A DNA stretch of 64,000 bases from Streptococcus salivarius (GTDB lineage Bacteria > Bacillota > Bacilli > Lactobacillales > Streptococcaceae), in assembly GCF_000785515.1 (NCBI RefSeq), contig NZ_CP009913.1:1578001-1642000 (forward strand), read 5' to 3'. Position numbers and translations under genes: made by a program. This document shows, piece after piece, positions 18,730 through 27,813 of this stretch. The notes under the pieces were generated by a model. The model was not told the origin of the DNA. It did not search any database and was given only the letters and a program-made list of their open reading frames with translations. Positions within the stretch are counted from its first letter, which is position 1. Each line of letters starts with the position of its first letter.

Positions 18730-20253
18730 ATGATACAGATTCAACATCTAACCATAACACATAACAAGGATTTGCGCGAACTCGTTCATGATCTAAATCT
18801 AACGATAGCTCTAGGCGAAAAAGTCGCCATTATTGGGGAGGAAGGCAATGGAAAATCTAGTCTCCTTGCCCTTCTAGTCAATCCTATAGCACATTTTGAC
18901 CATCTGTCTTACGAGGGAACTATTAACAAAACAGATAGCCCACAGGTCTATATTCCCCAGCAAATTTCGGATAGCTTGCAATCTCTAACCCTTAACGACT
19001 ACTTCTTCGCGGACACTTATGACCTAGACTATGCCACCCTCTATCGTCTGGCTGATGAACTTCATTTTGATAGTGAGCGTTTTGCTAGCAGTCAGCTTAT
19101 CTCCACTCTATCAGGTGGTGAGAAACTCAAAATTCAACTCATCCGAGAATTAGCTCGTTCCCACGACATCATTTTTCTTGATGAGCCCACAAACGATATG
19201 GACTTGACTACTATGACTTGGTTAAAAGACTTTATCAAGCACTCTGATGAAACGATCGTCTACATCTCACATGACGAGGATCTGCTAAGTCAGACAGCTG
19301 ATACCATTATCCATCTGGAACTCCTTAAACGTCGTCGACAGGCAAGGACCAGTGTGGAACACCTCGACTATGATAACTACAGCCAACATCGCACTGATAG
19401 CTACCAACAACAGATGCAGCAAGCCAAAACTGAGAAAAAAGCCTATGACAAAGCCATGGCCAAGCATCGCCGTATCAAACAAAATGTCCAAACCACCCTA
19501 CGCAATACGCATGACAGCACGCAAGGACGATTGCTTGCTAAAAAGATGAAAGCAGTCCTCTCACAAGAAAAACGCTTCGACCGCCTTGCCCAAGATATGA
19601 CACAGATGCCTGATAAAGAAGACAGCATTGAACTTTTCTTCTCTCATATCGACCCTCTACCTCAGGGAAAATATCTCTTAAATCTGGATGAAAAGCAGAT
19701 AAACATTGCTCCTCACCTGACCATTGACCATCTCAAACTTTCTTTGAAAGGGCAAGAAAAAATTGGTATTGTTGGAGATAACGGCTGTGGGAAATCCACT
19801 CTCTTACACTATCTCTACCAAAAACTTAGCCAAAAGACAGACCTGACCATTGGCTACATGCCCCAACATTATGACACTATCTTGCCACTGGATTTGTCTC
19901 TAATAGCGTTTTTGAGTAAGACTGGCGACAAGTCTGAACGAGAGGTTATAAGCTCCCATCTCGCTAACCTCAACTTTAGTCATGATGAAATGAACCATGC
20001 AATCTCTGATTTATCTGGAGGACAGAAAGGAAAACTTCTCCTACTGCACCTGGTCTTAGAAAGCCCTCAGCTCCTTATCTTAGATGAACCAACCAGAAAT
20101 TTTTCCCCCACCTCTCAACCCCAAGTCCGACAGCTCTTCGAGAACTATTCAGGGGCAATTCTGACAGTATCGCATGATGTCAACTACCTCAAACAAGTCT
20201 GCCAAAAGATCTATCGTCTAGACTCACAAGGTTTAGAAGAAGTTGAGATTTAG
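18730..20253 (+). CDS. ABC-F family ATPase (ribosome-associated; possible antibiotic protection factor), 507 aa
   Basis: It has two ABC ATPase domains and no transmembrane segment, the ABC-F layout. Domain 1 has Walker A GEEGNGKSS (about residue 36), signature LSGGEKLK and Walker B IIFLDEPTND. A charged linker (about 205-300) is the position of the ABC-F interdomain arm that reaches the ribosomal P/E site. Domain 2 has Walker A GDNGCGKST, signature LSGGQKGK and Walker B LLILDEPTRN. The SD AGGAGG lies 5 nt before the ATG. The long leader with terminators and a tiny uORF resembles that of drug-inducible ABC-F resistance genes (msr, vmlR and lmo0919 type), so ribosome protection against a 50S-binding antibiotic is a reasonable inference. 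A housekeeping ABC-F role cannot be excluded. Confidence 0.9.
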   Translation: MIQIQHLTITHNKDLRELVHDLNLTIALGEKVAIIGEEGNGKSSLLALLVNPIAHFDHLSYEGTINKTDSPQVYIPQQISDSLQSLTLNDYFFADTYDLDYATLYRLADELHFDSERFASSQLISTLSGGEKLKIQLIRELARSHDIIFLDEPTNDMDLTTMTWLKDFIKHSDETIVYISHDEDLLSQTADTIIHLELLKRRRQARTSVEHLDYDNYSQHRTDSYQQQMQQAKTEKKAYDKAMAKHRRIKQNVQTTLRNTHDSTQGRLLAKKMKAVLSQEKRFDRLAQDMTQMPDKEDSIELFFSHIDPLPQGKYLLNLDEKQINIAPHLTIDHLKLSLKGQEKIGIVGDNGCGKSTLLHYLYQKLSQKTDLTIGYMPQHYDTILPLDLSLIAFLSKTGDKSEREVISSHLANLNFSHDEMNHAISDLSGGQKGKLLLLHLVLESPQLLILDEPTRNFSPTSQPQVRQLFENYSGAILTVSHDVNYLKQVCQKIYRLDSQGLEEVEI

Positions 20254-20313
20254 GATATCAAATCTATCGTTTTTACAAGAAAAGTCTCAAAAGAAACCTT
20301 TTCTTCAGATGCA

Positions 20314-20342
20314 AAAAAACTCAGGCAAAACCTGAGTTTTTT
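20314..20342. terminator. Bidirectional terminator between ABC-F and exporter genes
   Basis: Arms aaaaaactcagg and cctgagtttttt with loop caaaa sit between two convergent genes and carry a U-run in either direction. Confidence 0.92.
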
Positions 20343-20346
20343 AGTC

Positions 20347-22215
20347 TTAATCAATTTCCAGACCACCGGTATAAAGTCGGTAGTAAGTACCACCTTGTTC
20401 CATAAGGCTGTCGTGGTCACCACGTTCAATGATTCGTCCGTGGTCCATAACCATGATAACGTCAGAGTTGACAATGGTTGAAAGACGGTGGGCAATAACG
20501 AAAACCGTACGTCCTTCCATAAGTCGGTCCATCCCCTCTTGCACCATTTTTTCGGTACGAGAGTCAATAGAGGATGTCGCCTCGTCAAGGATAAGAACCG
20601 GTGCATTGGCAAGGGCAGCACGCGCAATGGCGATAAGCTGACGTTGCCCATTGGACAAGCCTGCGCCGTCATCTGTAAGAACAGTGTCATACCCATTATC
20701 CAAGTGTTGTACAAAGGAATCCACGTTAGCAATACGGGCAGCTTCAAGAATTTCCTCACGTGTCGCATCGGCACGACCATAGGCAATATTATCAGCGATA
20801 GTTCCCGTGAAGAGATGGGTATCTTGAAGCACGATACCAAGTGAGCGACGAAGAGAATCTTTCTCAATCAGCTTGACATCAATACCATCATAAGTAATCA
20901 CACCAGATTGGATATCGTAGAAACGGTTAATCAAGTTGGTAATCGTCGTCTTACCAGCACCTGTCGCACCCACAAAGGCTACCTTTTGCCCCTTGTCTGC
21001 ATAGAGATTAACGTCATGAAGGATTTGTTTCTTACCATCGTAAGAGAAATCAACGTCTTGGAAGACCACATTTCCGACCAACTCGACCAATTCGTAGTCG
21101 CCATTTGGACGTGGGTGTTTCCAAGCCCAAAGATTGGTTTTCTTGTCTGTCACAACCATCTGACCATCTACCAATTCGTAGTTGACCAAAGTGACCTTAC
21201 CTTGGTCTACTTCTTCTGGCTCATCCAAGAGGTCAAAGATACGGTCAGCACCAGCAAGTGCCATAAGAACAAAGTTCAGTTGTTGAGAGACCTGAGTAAT
21301 AGGTCCGTTGAAGGAACGGTTCAATTGTAGGAAGGCCATGAGACCACCGATAGTCAAACCACCGACACCATTAAGGGCAAAGAGTCCACCAACCAAGGCG
21401 GTCAAAACAAAGGAAACATTTCCTAAGTTCCCAAGAATTGGCATGAGAACATTGGCATAGCGGTTGGCCAAGTAAGAAGATTCAAAGAGTTGCTCGTTAA
21501 TCTTGTCAAAATCAGCCATGCTTTCTTCTTCGTGAACAAAGGCCTTGACCACTTTTTGACCTGACATCATTTCCTCGATGAAACCATTCTCAATCCCCAA
21601 ATTCTTTTGTTGTTCACCGAAGTAACGGCCTGATTTGGCTGATACATTTTTGATGACCATAAACATGATACCTACCATGACTAGGACCACGATAAAGAGG
21701 AGAGGACTAACCGTAAGCATTGTCACTGTTACCCCGATAAGGGTAATAGCCGTTTGTAGCAACTGTGGAATGGATTGCTCAACAGCCTGACGGAGAGCAT
21801 CGATGTCGTTGGTGTAGATAGACATGATGTCACCGTGTTGGTGAGTGTCAAAGTAGCGAACAGGAAGCTTTTGCATACGAGCAAAGAGCTGATTACGAAG
21901 GGAACGTAGAGAATCTTGCGAAATCGTCGCCATGAGGAGTGATGACACATAGTTGGCAATCACACCGATAAGACAGAAGACAGCCACTGAAGTCAAGAAA
22001 TGTAAAAGCGGACCAAAGTCATGGCTACCAGATTTGAGCATGGGTTGAACGTAAACGTCAACCAAGGACTGAATAGAAGCCGTCAAATTGACCGTTGCCA
22101 AGGAAGCAACCACAATAAGGACAAAGGCGATAGAAAGCGAAAGTTTGTAGTCTTGCCACAAAAAGCGTAGAAGACGTGCTAGAGAGCCCCAATTAGCTTT
22201 TTTCTTATTCTGCAT
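20347..22215 (-). CDS. Heterodimeric multidrug ABC exporter, subunit B (LmrD/YheH-like), 622 aa
   Basis: Half-transporter with six transmembrane helices (about residues 25-330) fused to an ATPase domain. It has Walker A GATGAGKTT and a canonical Walker B plus catalytic Glu (VLILDEATSS), but a degenerate signature LSNGQ instead of LSGGQ. A linker of about 45 residues between membrane and ATPase domains (VNYELVDGQMVVTDKK region) makes it longer than usual and resembles LmrD/EfrD-type subunits. Its ATG overlaps the upstream subunit gene by 11 bp with an SD AAGGAG. Together the pair should export amphiphilic drugs or peptides; the substrate cannot be told from sequence. Confidence 0.92.
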   Translation of the reverse strand: MQNKKKANWGSLARLLRFLWQDYKLSLSIAFVLIVVASLATVNLTASIQSLVDVYVQPMLKSGSHDFGPLLHFLTSVAVFCLIGVIANYVSSLLMATISQDSLRSLRNQLFARMQKLPVRYFDTHQHGDIMSIYTNDIDALRQAVEQSIPQLLQTAITLIGVTVTMLTVSPLLFIVVLVMVGIMFMVIKNVSAKSGRYFGEQQKNLGIENGFIEEMMSGQKVVKAFVHEEESMADFDKINEQLFESSYLANRYANVLMPILGNLGNVSFVLTALVGGLFALNGVGGLTIGGLMAFLQLNRSFNGPITQVSQQLNFVLMALAGADRIFDLLDEPEEVDQGKVTLVNYELVDGQMVVTDKKTNLWAWKHPRPNGDYELVELVGNVVFQDVDFSYDGKKQILHDVNLYADKGQKVAFVGATGAGKTTITNLINRFYDIQSGVITYDGIDVKLIEKDSLRRSLGIVLQDTHLFTGTIADNIAYGRADATREEILEAARIANVDSFVQHLDNGYDTVLTDDGAGLSNGQRQLIAIARAALANAPVLILDEATSSIDSRTEKMVQEGMDRLMEGRTVFVIAHRLSTIVNSDVIMVMDHGRIIERGDHDSLMEQGGTYYRLYTGGLEID

Positions 22216-23950
22216 CTGCTACTCCTTTCCCTTGTGTTTGCATCTTGTAGACGTCACGATAAATGGCATTGTTAGCCACCAATTCATCGTGGGTACCAAT
22301 AGCATCGATACGGCCATCATCCATAACAACGATGCGGTCTGCATCTTGGATGGATGAAATACGTTGACCAATGATAATCTTAGTGGTGTCCTTAAGACTT
22401 GATGCCAAACCTTGACGAATCAAACTATCTGTCTTAGTATCAACCGCTGACGTTGAATCATCCAGAATCAAGATTTTTGGATTCATGAGGAGGGCACGTG
22501 CGATACAGAGACGTTGACGTTGTCCCCCTGAGACATTGGCTCCACCACGTTCAATCTTGGTGTCATAGCCATCTTTAAACTCTTGAATAAATTCATCGGC
22601 TTGGGCAATCTTACAAGCTTCAATGATTTCTTCATCTGTCGCCTGTTTATTCCCCCAACGCATATTTTCCTTAATGGTTCCTGAGAAAAGAACGTTGGTT
22701 TGAAGCACCATGGCAACTTGCTTACGCAAGCTATCCAAATCATAGTCCTTAACATCGCGGCCAGCAACCCTAACCTGACCGGCTTCCACATCATAAAGAC
22801 GAGGAATAAGCTGAACCAAGCTTGATTTCCCAGAACCTGTTCCACCAAGGATACCGATAACCTCACCAGACTTAATCTCAAGCGAAATATCTTTGAGGAC
22901 ATGGGTCTTGTCACCATTTTCATCAGTGTATGAGAAATCCACATGATCAAAGCTGATAGAACCATCTGTGACTTCTGTCAAGCCATTTTCAGGTGAAACA
23001 ATAGTAGATTCAGTATTAAGCACTTCATTGATACGCTCTACAGAGGCCATAGAGATAGACAACATGACAAAGATCATCATGAACATCATGAGTGAGATGA
23101 GGATGGTCATGGTGTAACTGAACATGGAAGTCAATTCACCTGTAGATAGCTTGCCGACAACGATAAGATGAGCACCAAACCAAGAAATCATGAGGAAGGA
23201 TGCGTACATAGACAACATCATGGCTGGGTTAGACATGACAACCACACGAATAGCACGCATGAACATCTTGTAAATACGACGTGAAGCCTTCTTGAATTTA
23301 TCCGTCTCTTCCTGCTCTTTAACATAGGATTTAACCACACGCATGTTGGTGATATTTTCCTTGATACTATTGTTAAGGTTGTCATAAGCCTCAAACACTT
23401 GAGTAAAGAGAGGGTATACAATCTTGGTAATAATGGCCAAAACCAGACCAAGGAAGAGGGTTACACCAACGAAAATCCAAGCCATTTCACCATTGATAAG
23501 GAAACTTGCTGCAATGGCAAAAATCAGATTAAGTGGTGCACGTACACAGATGCGGATAATCATCTGGTAAGAGTTCTGCACGTTGGTAACATCAGTCATC
23601 ATACGTGTTACCAAACCACCAGCTGAGAACTTATCGATATTTTCAAAAGAGAAGGTTTGAACCTTTTTGAAAATGGCCTGACGTAGATTCTTAGCAAATC
23701 CAGCAGAAGCAAAGGCCGCATAGCGTGCCGACTGCATACCGCAGAAAAGCGACAGGAAGGCACAGACCAACATGAGGCCACCATAGAGCCAAATGTTAGA
23801 CATGTTAGATTGCTGGACACCTTTGTCCAAAAGATTGGCCATGACAAAGGGAATGGAAATCTCAAACATGACTTCTAGCGTCATGAAGAGAGACGCTAGG
23901 ATTGAGGGTTTCTTGTATTCCTTTATCTGGGCGATCAGGGTTTGAAACAT
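22205..23950 (-). CDS. Heterodimeric multidrug ABC exporter, subunit A (LmrC/YheI-like), 581 aa
   Basis: Six transmembrane helices (about residues 15-310) followed by an ATPase domain with Walker A GGTGSGKSS, a canonical signature VSGGQRQR, and a Walker B ending ILILDDSTSA, where Asp replaces the catalytic Glu. This complements subunit B: one composite site carries the defects (Asp here, LSNGQ in B) and the other is intact, the asymmetry known for LmrCD, EfrCD, PatAB and TM287/288. The SD GGAGG lies 6 nt before the ATG. It is the first gene of a two-gene operon and no MarR/TetR regulator sits next to it. Confidence 0.92.
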   Translation of the reverse strand: MFQTLIAQIKEYKKPSILASLFMTLEVMFEISIPFVMANLLDKGVQQSNMSNIWLYGGLMLVCAFLSLFCGMQSARYAAFASAGFAKNLRQAIFKKVQTFSFENIDKFSAGGLVTRMMTDVTNVQNSYQMIIRICVRAPLNLIFAIAASFLINGEMAWIFVGVTLFLGLVLAIITKIVYPLFTQVFEAYDNLNNSIKENITNMRVVKSYVKEQEETDKFKKASRRIYKMFMRAIRVVVMSNPAMMLSMYASFLMISWFGAHLIVVGKLSTGELTSMFSYTMTILISLMMFMMIFVMLSISMASVERINEVLNTESTIVSPENGLTEVTDGSISFDHVDFSYTDENGDKTHVLKDISLEIKSGEVIGILGGTGSGKSSLVQLIPRLYDVEAGQVRVAGRDVKDYDLDSLRKQVAMVLQTNVLFSGTIKENMRWGNKQATDEEIIEACKIAQADEFIQEFKDGYDTKIERGGANVSGGQRQRLCIARALLMNPKILILDDSTSAVDTKTDSLIRQGLASSLKDTTKIIIGQRISSIQDADRIVVMDDGRIDAIGTHDELVANNAIYRDVYKMQTQGKGVADAE

Positions 23951-24126
23951 AATTACCTCCGTTTTTATTCTTTTTCTTTTTTTTCTTTTGATATTTTTCT
24001 TTTTTTGATGCTTTCTTAAGTGATGGCGGACGTCAGCGACCGACTCAGTCGTTCCATGACTAGTTATCGAGCCAAAGTCTCGATAACTCCGCTTCCTATA
24101 ACTGCTTCTGCAGTTATAGGAATATC

Positions 24127-24420
24127 ATCACGGCGAAAGCATCGTTATTGGGCAGAGCGAACTGTCGAATCGTGAGCAATTCGGACAAGTGCAAATAGAT
24201 TCAGGATGAGCCCTACCACGACGAAAAATATCGTCTGCTCTGGGCAGAGCGTGTTTCATGCATTGATAGATATACACCATTTTTGTAATCTATCACGGCG
24301 AAAGCATCGCTGTTGGGCAGAGCGAACTGTCGAATTGTGAGCAATTTCGAGCAAGTGCAAATAGGTTCAGAATGGTCTCGACCACGGCGAAAAATATCGT
24401 CTACTCTAGGCATAGCAAAG
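24127..24420. repeat. Two copies of an unrecognised 165-bp direct repeat
   Basis: Strings such as ggcagagcgaactgtcgaat (24151 and 24316), cggcgaaagcatcg (24131 and about 24296) and cggcgaaaaatatcgtct (with one difference) recur 165 bp apart. Short fragments of the same motif (gggcagagcg near 24242, aggcatagc near 24409) end each unit. I do not recognise a known streptococcal repeat family (BOX, RUP, SPRITE) here. Confidence 0.8.
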
Positions 24421-24497
24421 CTTAAAACTAAGAGTCTTATGCTTATCATTTATCTATAAAAGAACGGTCATACCCTTTTGAGAGCATACAAAAGCCC

Positions 24498-24530
24498 CTG
24501 AGGGCAGACCCTAGGGATTTTTTCGTTCTC
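24498..24530 (+). terminator. Terminator-like hairpin upstream of gshF
   Basis: Nested stems ccct/aggg around aggg-caga-ccct are followed by six T's on the plus strand. No plus-strand gene lies upstream, so it would end a transcript starting inside the repeat region, or attenuate gshF if a promoter exists further upstream. Confidence 0.5.
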
Positions 24531-24720
24531 ATATATATGTCATTAGTATAGGTTAAATTGAGTAAAATTGCAAGTACAATGTCATTTCACTAACATTTGT
24601 AAGCATTTTACGATGTTTGATAAAAAAATCGTTCTAAAACCTGCTCATTTTTCCCAAACTTATCATAAATGTTCGTAAATTATCGCCATACGTAGCAGAA
24701 ATTTGTTTTCTGTTCCTATT

Positions 24721-24726
24721 TATAAT
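24721..24726 (+). promoter_or_regulatory. Probable -10 element of gshF
   Basis: TATAAT lies 36 nt before the gshF ATG. A convincing -35 is not visible at 17 nt (closest TTGTTT at 24703 is too near). Confidence 0.45.
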
Positions 24727-24761
24727 AGACTAACACTAACATTAGATGAAAAGGTGACTCT

Positions 24762-27026
24762 ATGACTATAAATCAACTGCTTCAAAAGCTGGAGCCTACC
24801 AGCCCTATCCTTCAAGCTAACTTTGGAATTGAACGCGAAAGTCTTCGTGTCGATAGACAGGGAAAATTAGCACATACGCCTCACCCTTCTTGCCTAGGAG
24901 CTCGAAGTTTCCACCCTTATATTCAAACAGATTTTTGTGAGTTTCAAATGGAGCTCATCACACCAGTTGCTAAATCTACCACTGAGGCCCGTCGTTTTCT
25001 TGGAGCCATTACCGATGTAGCTGGACGTTCCATCAGTAAAGATGAACTTCTCTGGCCCTTGTCCATGCCACCTCGTATCAAGGCCCAAGAAATCCAAGTT
25101 GCCCAACTGGAAAATGAATTCGAACGCCATTATCGTAACTACTTGGCTGAAAAATACGGAACTAAACTACAAGCTATCTCAGGTATCCACTATAATATGG
25201 AACTTGGGAAAGATTTGGTTGAGGCCCTATTCAAAGAAAGCAACCAGACTGATATGATTGCTTTCAAGAACGCCCTCTATCTCAAGCTGGCTCAGAACTA
25301 TTTGCGCTACCGTTGGGTGATTACCTATCTCTTTGGTGCTGCACCTATTGCTGAGCAAGGTTTCTTCGACCAAGAAGTGCCAGAACCCGTTCGTTCCTTC
25401 CGTAACAGTGACCATGGTTATGTCAATAAGGAAGAAATCCAAGTATCTTTTGCAAGCCTAGAAGATTATGTCTCTGCCATCGAAAACTATATCGAACAAG
25501 GAGATTTGATTGCGGAGAAGGAATTTTACTCAGCTGTTCGTTTCCGTGGACAAAAAGTTAATCGCTCCTTCCTTGACAAGGGAATCACCTATCTGGAATT
25601 CCGTAACTTCGACCTCAACCCCTTTGAGCGTATCGGTATTAGCCAAACTACCATGGATACCGTACACCTGCTTCTCCTAGCCTTCCTCTGGATGGATGCC
25701 CCTGAAAATGTCGATCAGGCTCTGGCTCAAGGTCACGCGTTGAATGAAAAAATCGCCCTCTCTCATCCTTTAGAGCCTCTACCTTCTGAAGCTGAAACTC
25801 AGAACATTACGACGGCTCTGGACCAACTGGTGCAACATTTTGGACTAGGTGACTATCATCAAGGTTTGGTCAAACAAGTTAAAGATGCCTTTGCTGATCC
25901 TAGTCATACACTAGCAGCCCAACTCTTATCTTATATCAAAGACAAGTCTCTTGCTGACTTTGCCCTTGACAAGGCTCTTGCCTATCATGATTATGACTGG
26001 ACTGCCCACTATGCTCTTAAGGGTTATGAGGAGATGGAACTTTCTACTCAGATGCTACTCTTTGATGCCATTCAAAAAGGAATCCATTTTGAAATCCTAG
26101 ATGAGCAGGATCAATTCCTTAAACTCTGGCATAAAGATCATGTTGAGTACGTCAAAAATGGTAACATGACCTCAAAAGACAACTATGTAGTACCTCTTGC
26201 CATGGCTAATAAAACCGTGACCAAAAAAATCCTGGCTGACGCTGGTTTCCCTGTTCCTGCTGGCGACGAATTTACCAGTCTGGAGCAAGGTCTAGCCTAC
26301 TATCCTCTTATCAAGGACAAGCAAATTGTAGTTAAACCAAAATCAACCAACTTTGGTCTGGGCATTTCCATTTTCCAAGAGCCTGCCAGCCTTGATAACT
26401 ATAAGAAAGCCCTCGAGATTGCCTTTGCAGAAGATACAGCTGTTCTTGTTGAAGAATTTATCCCAGGAACCGAATACCGTTTCTTTATCTTGGATGGACG
26501 TTGTGAGGCTGTACTCCTTCGTGTCGCTGCCAATGTTGTCGGTGATGGCAAACACACCATTCGTGAATTGGTCGCTCAGAAAAATGCCAATCCATTGCGA
26601 GGACGTGATCACCGCTCACCACTTGAAATCATTGCGCTTGGAGACATTGAACAACTGATGTTAACGCAACAGGGTTATACCCCTGATGATATTCTCCCAG
26701 AAGGGAAAAAGGTCAATCTACGTCGTAACTCAAACATTTCTACGGGTGGTGACTCTATTGATGTCACTGAGACCATGGATTCCTCTTACCAAGAACTAGC
26801 TGCAGCTATGGCAACTAGTATGGGAGCTTGGGCTTGTGGGGTTGACCTCATTATTCCAGATGAAACCCAACCTGCTAGCAAAGAAAACCCTCATTGCACC
26901 TGCATCGAGCTCAACTTTAACCCTTCTATGTATATGCACACCTACTGTGCTGAAGGACCTGGACAGGCTATCACTTCAAAAATCTTAGACAAGCTTTTTC
27001 CAGAAGTTGCCACAAATCAAAACTAA
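24762..27026 (+). CDS. gshF: Bifunctional glutamate-cysteine ligase/glutathione synthetase GshF, 754 aa
   Basis: Makes glutathione from Glu, Cys and Gly in one polypeptide in the cytoplasm. The N-terminal two-thirds is a gamma-proteobacterial-type GshA domain (opening NFGIERESLRV, the ATP/Glu-binding motif of these ligases). From about residue 490 an ATP-grasp domain supplies the glutathione synthetase step (VVKPKSTNFGLGISIF, FRFFILDGR-like and CIELNFNPSMYMH segments). The length of about 750 aa matches streptococcal GshF. The start is ATG with AAAGGTG 6 nt upstream. It is monocistronic and ended by a strong hairpin. It supports resistance to oxygen and peroxide. Confidence 0.97.
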   Translation: MTINQLLQKLEPTSPILQANFGIERESLRVDRQGKLAHTPHPSCLGARSFHPYIQTDFCEFQMELITPVAKSTTEARRFLGAITDVAGRSISKDELLWPLSMPPRIKAQEIQVAQLENEFERHYRNYLAEKYGTKLQAISGIHYNMELGKDLVEALFKESNQTDMIAFKNALYLKLAQNYLRYRWVITYLFGAAPIAEQGFFDQEVPEPVRSFRNSDHGYVNKEEIQVSFASLEDYVSAIENYIEQGDLIAEKEFYSAVRFRGQKVNRSFLDKGITYLEFRNFDLNPFERIGISQTTMDTVHLLLLAFLWMDAPENVDQALAQGHALNEKIALSHPLEPLPSEAETQNITTALDQLVQHFGLGDYHQGLVKQVKDAFADPSHTLAAQLLSYIKDKSLADFALDKALAYHDYDWTAHYALKGYEEMELSTQMLLFDAIQKGIHFEILDEQDQFLKLWHKDHVEYVKNGNMTSKDNYVVPLAMANKTVTKKILADAGFPVPAGDEFTSLEQGLAYYPLIKDKQIVVKPKSTNFGLGISIFQEPASLDNYKKALEIAFAEDTAVLVEEFIPGTEYRFFILDGRCEAVLLRVAANVVGDGKHTIRELVAQKNANPLRGRDHRSPLEIIALGDIEQLMLTQQGYTPDDILPEGKKVNLRRNSNISTGGDSIDVTETMDSSYQELAAAMATSMGAWACGVDLIIPDETQPASKENPHCTCIELNFNPSMYMHTYCAEGPGQAITSKILDKLFPEVATNQN

Positions 27027-27049
27027 AACTTAAATCTTAGGCGCAAACA

Positions 27050-27079
27050 AATCACCTTTATCTCGAGATAAAGGTGATT
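27050..27079. terminator. Bidirectional terminator after gshF
   Basis: A perfect 12-bp stem aatcacctttat/ataaaggtgatt with the central ctcgag is followed by TTTT. It separates gshF from the convergent 241-aa gene. Confidence 0.88.
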
Positions 27080-27087
27080 TTGCTTTA

Positions 27088-27813
27088 TTAACCAAACTCT
27101 CCTGCTTCTTCCTCAGGATGAGTTTCCATGTACTGGATGTGTTGTATATAGGCATCTTGAGCCTGATTGAAGGCTTCCTGATCACTGTAAGGATAATCTA
27201 TGTAAAAGAGGTCCCGCCAGCCATTCAAGGTTTGGCTATTGTAGAAACCTTGAATCTTTGTGGGAAGAAACTCTTTGTTGTAGCTGATCCGCAGCTTGAG
27301 TAGGGTCTTATCCTGAAACTGAGTGATGATACTGTTGGAGGTTTCTTGGCCTTCCAGACTAGTCCAAACTTTATTCAGAACAATGTCCTGACTATAGTGA
27401 TTAGCCTTGATGCGATTTTTGTCCACTGGGAGCTTCTGGGTAGCCTCTAAAAGGTAGGACACCTCTCCTTGAAAATAAGCCTCAATGGTTAAATCCCCAA
27501 GACTGGAGCCATATAATAGGCCATCCTTAATAGCAATGTTTGATCCAAAAAGTCTTTGGCCAGCTACATCAAAGGACATCCCCTCATCCTGCCCGTAGAG
27601 CTTGATGGCATAGGCATCCCTTACACGATAGAAATTTTTAGCGACAAGAACACTATCAAGGGTTTCAGTCTTTTTTATCTCAACCTTGGGGCTTGTAGGT
27701 TTCTTGGTAAAAGCTGTCAAACCCATTAAGCACAAGATGAGAGCGAATATAATCAAGGTAAGCATTGTAGACCTGGAGCCGGTCTTCAGCTTTAACTTGT
27801 CTCCATGTTTCAA
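27088..27813 (-). CDS. Membrane-anchored protein of unknown function (up to 241 aa)
   Basis: I do not recognise the family. There is one N-terminal transmembrane segment (MLTLIIFALILCLMGLTAF) and then a soluble extracytoplasmic domain of about 195 residues ending in an acidic tail (HPEEEAGEFG). The start is uncertain: TTG 27813 lies 11 nt after AGGAGG, whereas ATG 27765 gives a normal signal-anchor start but a weak SD. Either way the gene overlaps the 3' end of the 504-aa gene (by 134 or 86 bp) in another frame. The two genes are probably one operon encoding partner proteins at the cell surface. Confidence 0.78.
   Translation of the reverse strand: MKHGDKLKLKTGSRSTMLTLIIFALILCLMGLTAFTKKPTSPKVEIKKTETLDSVLVAKNFYRVRDAYAIKLYGQDEGMSFDVAGQRLFGSNIAIKDGLLYGSSLGDLTIEAYFQGEVSYLLEATQKLPVDKNRIKANHYSQDIVLNKVWTSLEGQETSNSIITQFQDKTLLKLRISYNKEFLPTKIQGFYNSQTLNGWRDLFYIDYPYSDQEAFNQAQDAYIQHIQYMETHPEEEAGEFG

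Larger units (their letters stand above)
23951..24761. other. 811-bp intergenic region with hairpins and repeats, no credible gene
   Basis: Between the divergent exporter operon and gshF. Contents in order are the exporter SD, a 10-bp hairpin agttatcgag/ctcgataact (24060-24086), an 11-bp hairpin cctataactgc/gcagttatagg (24095-24120), a tandem repeat of 165-bp period, a terminator-like hairpin and the gshF promoter. A 78-codon minus ORF (24213-24449) covers repeat sequence only and I do not call it. Confidence 0.75.

Noticed and set aside
24213..24449. 78-codon minus-strand ORF in the gshF-exporter intergenic region
   Set aside because: It consists of the 165-bp repeat sequence, has no SD and no protein-like conservation that I can see; the repeat explains it.
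24498..24761. T-box or other known riboswitch upstream of gshF
   Set aside because: No T-box antiterminator core (AGGGUGGNACCGCG) and no recognisable SAM, lysine or glycine riboswitch motifs; only a simple hairpin is seen.
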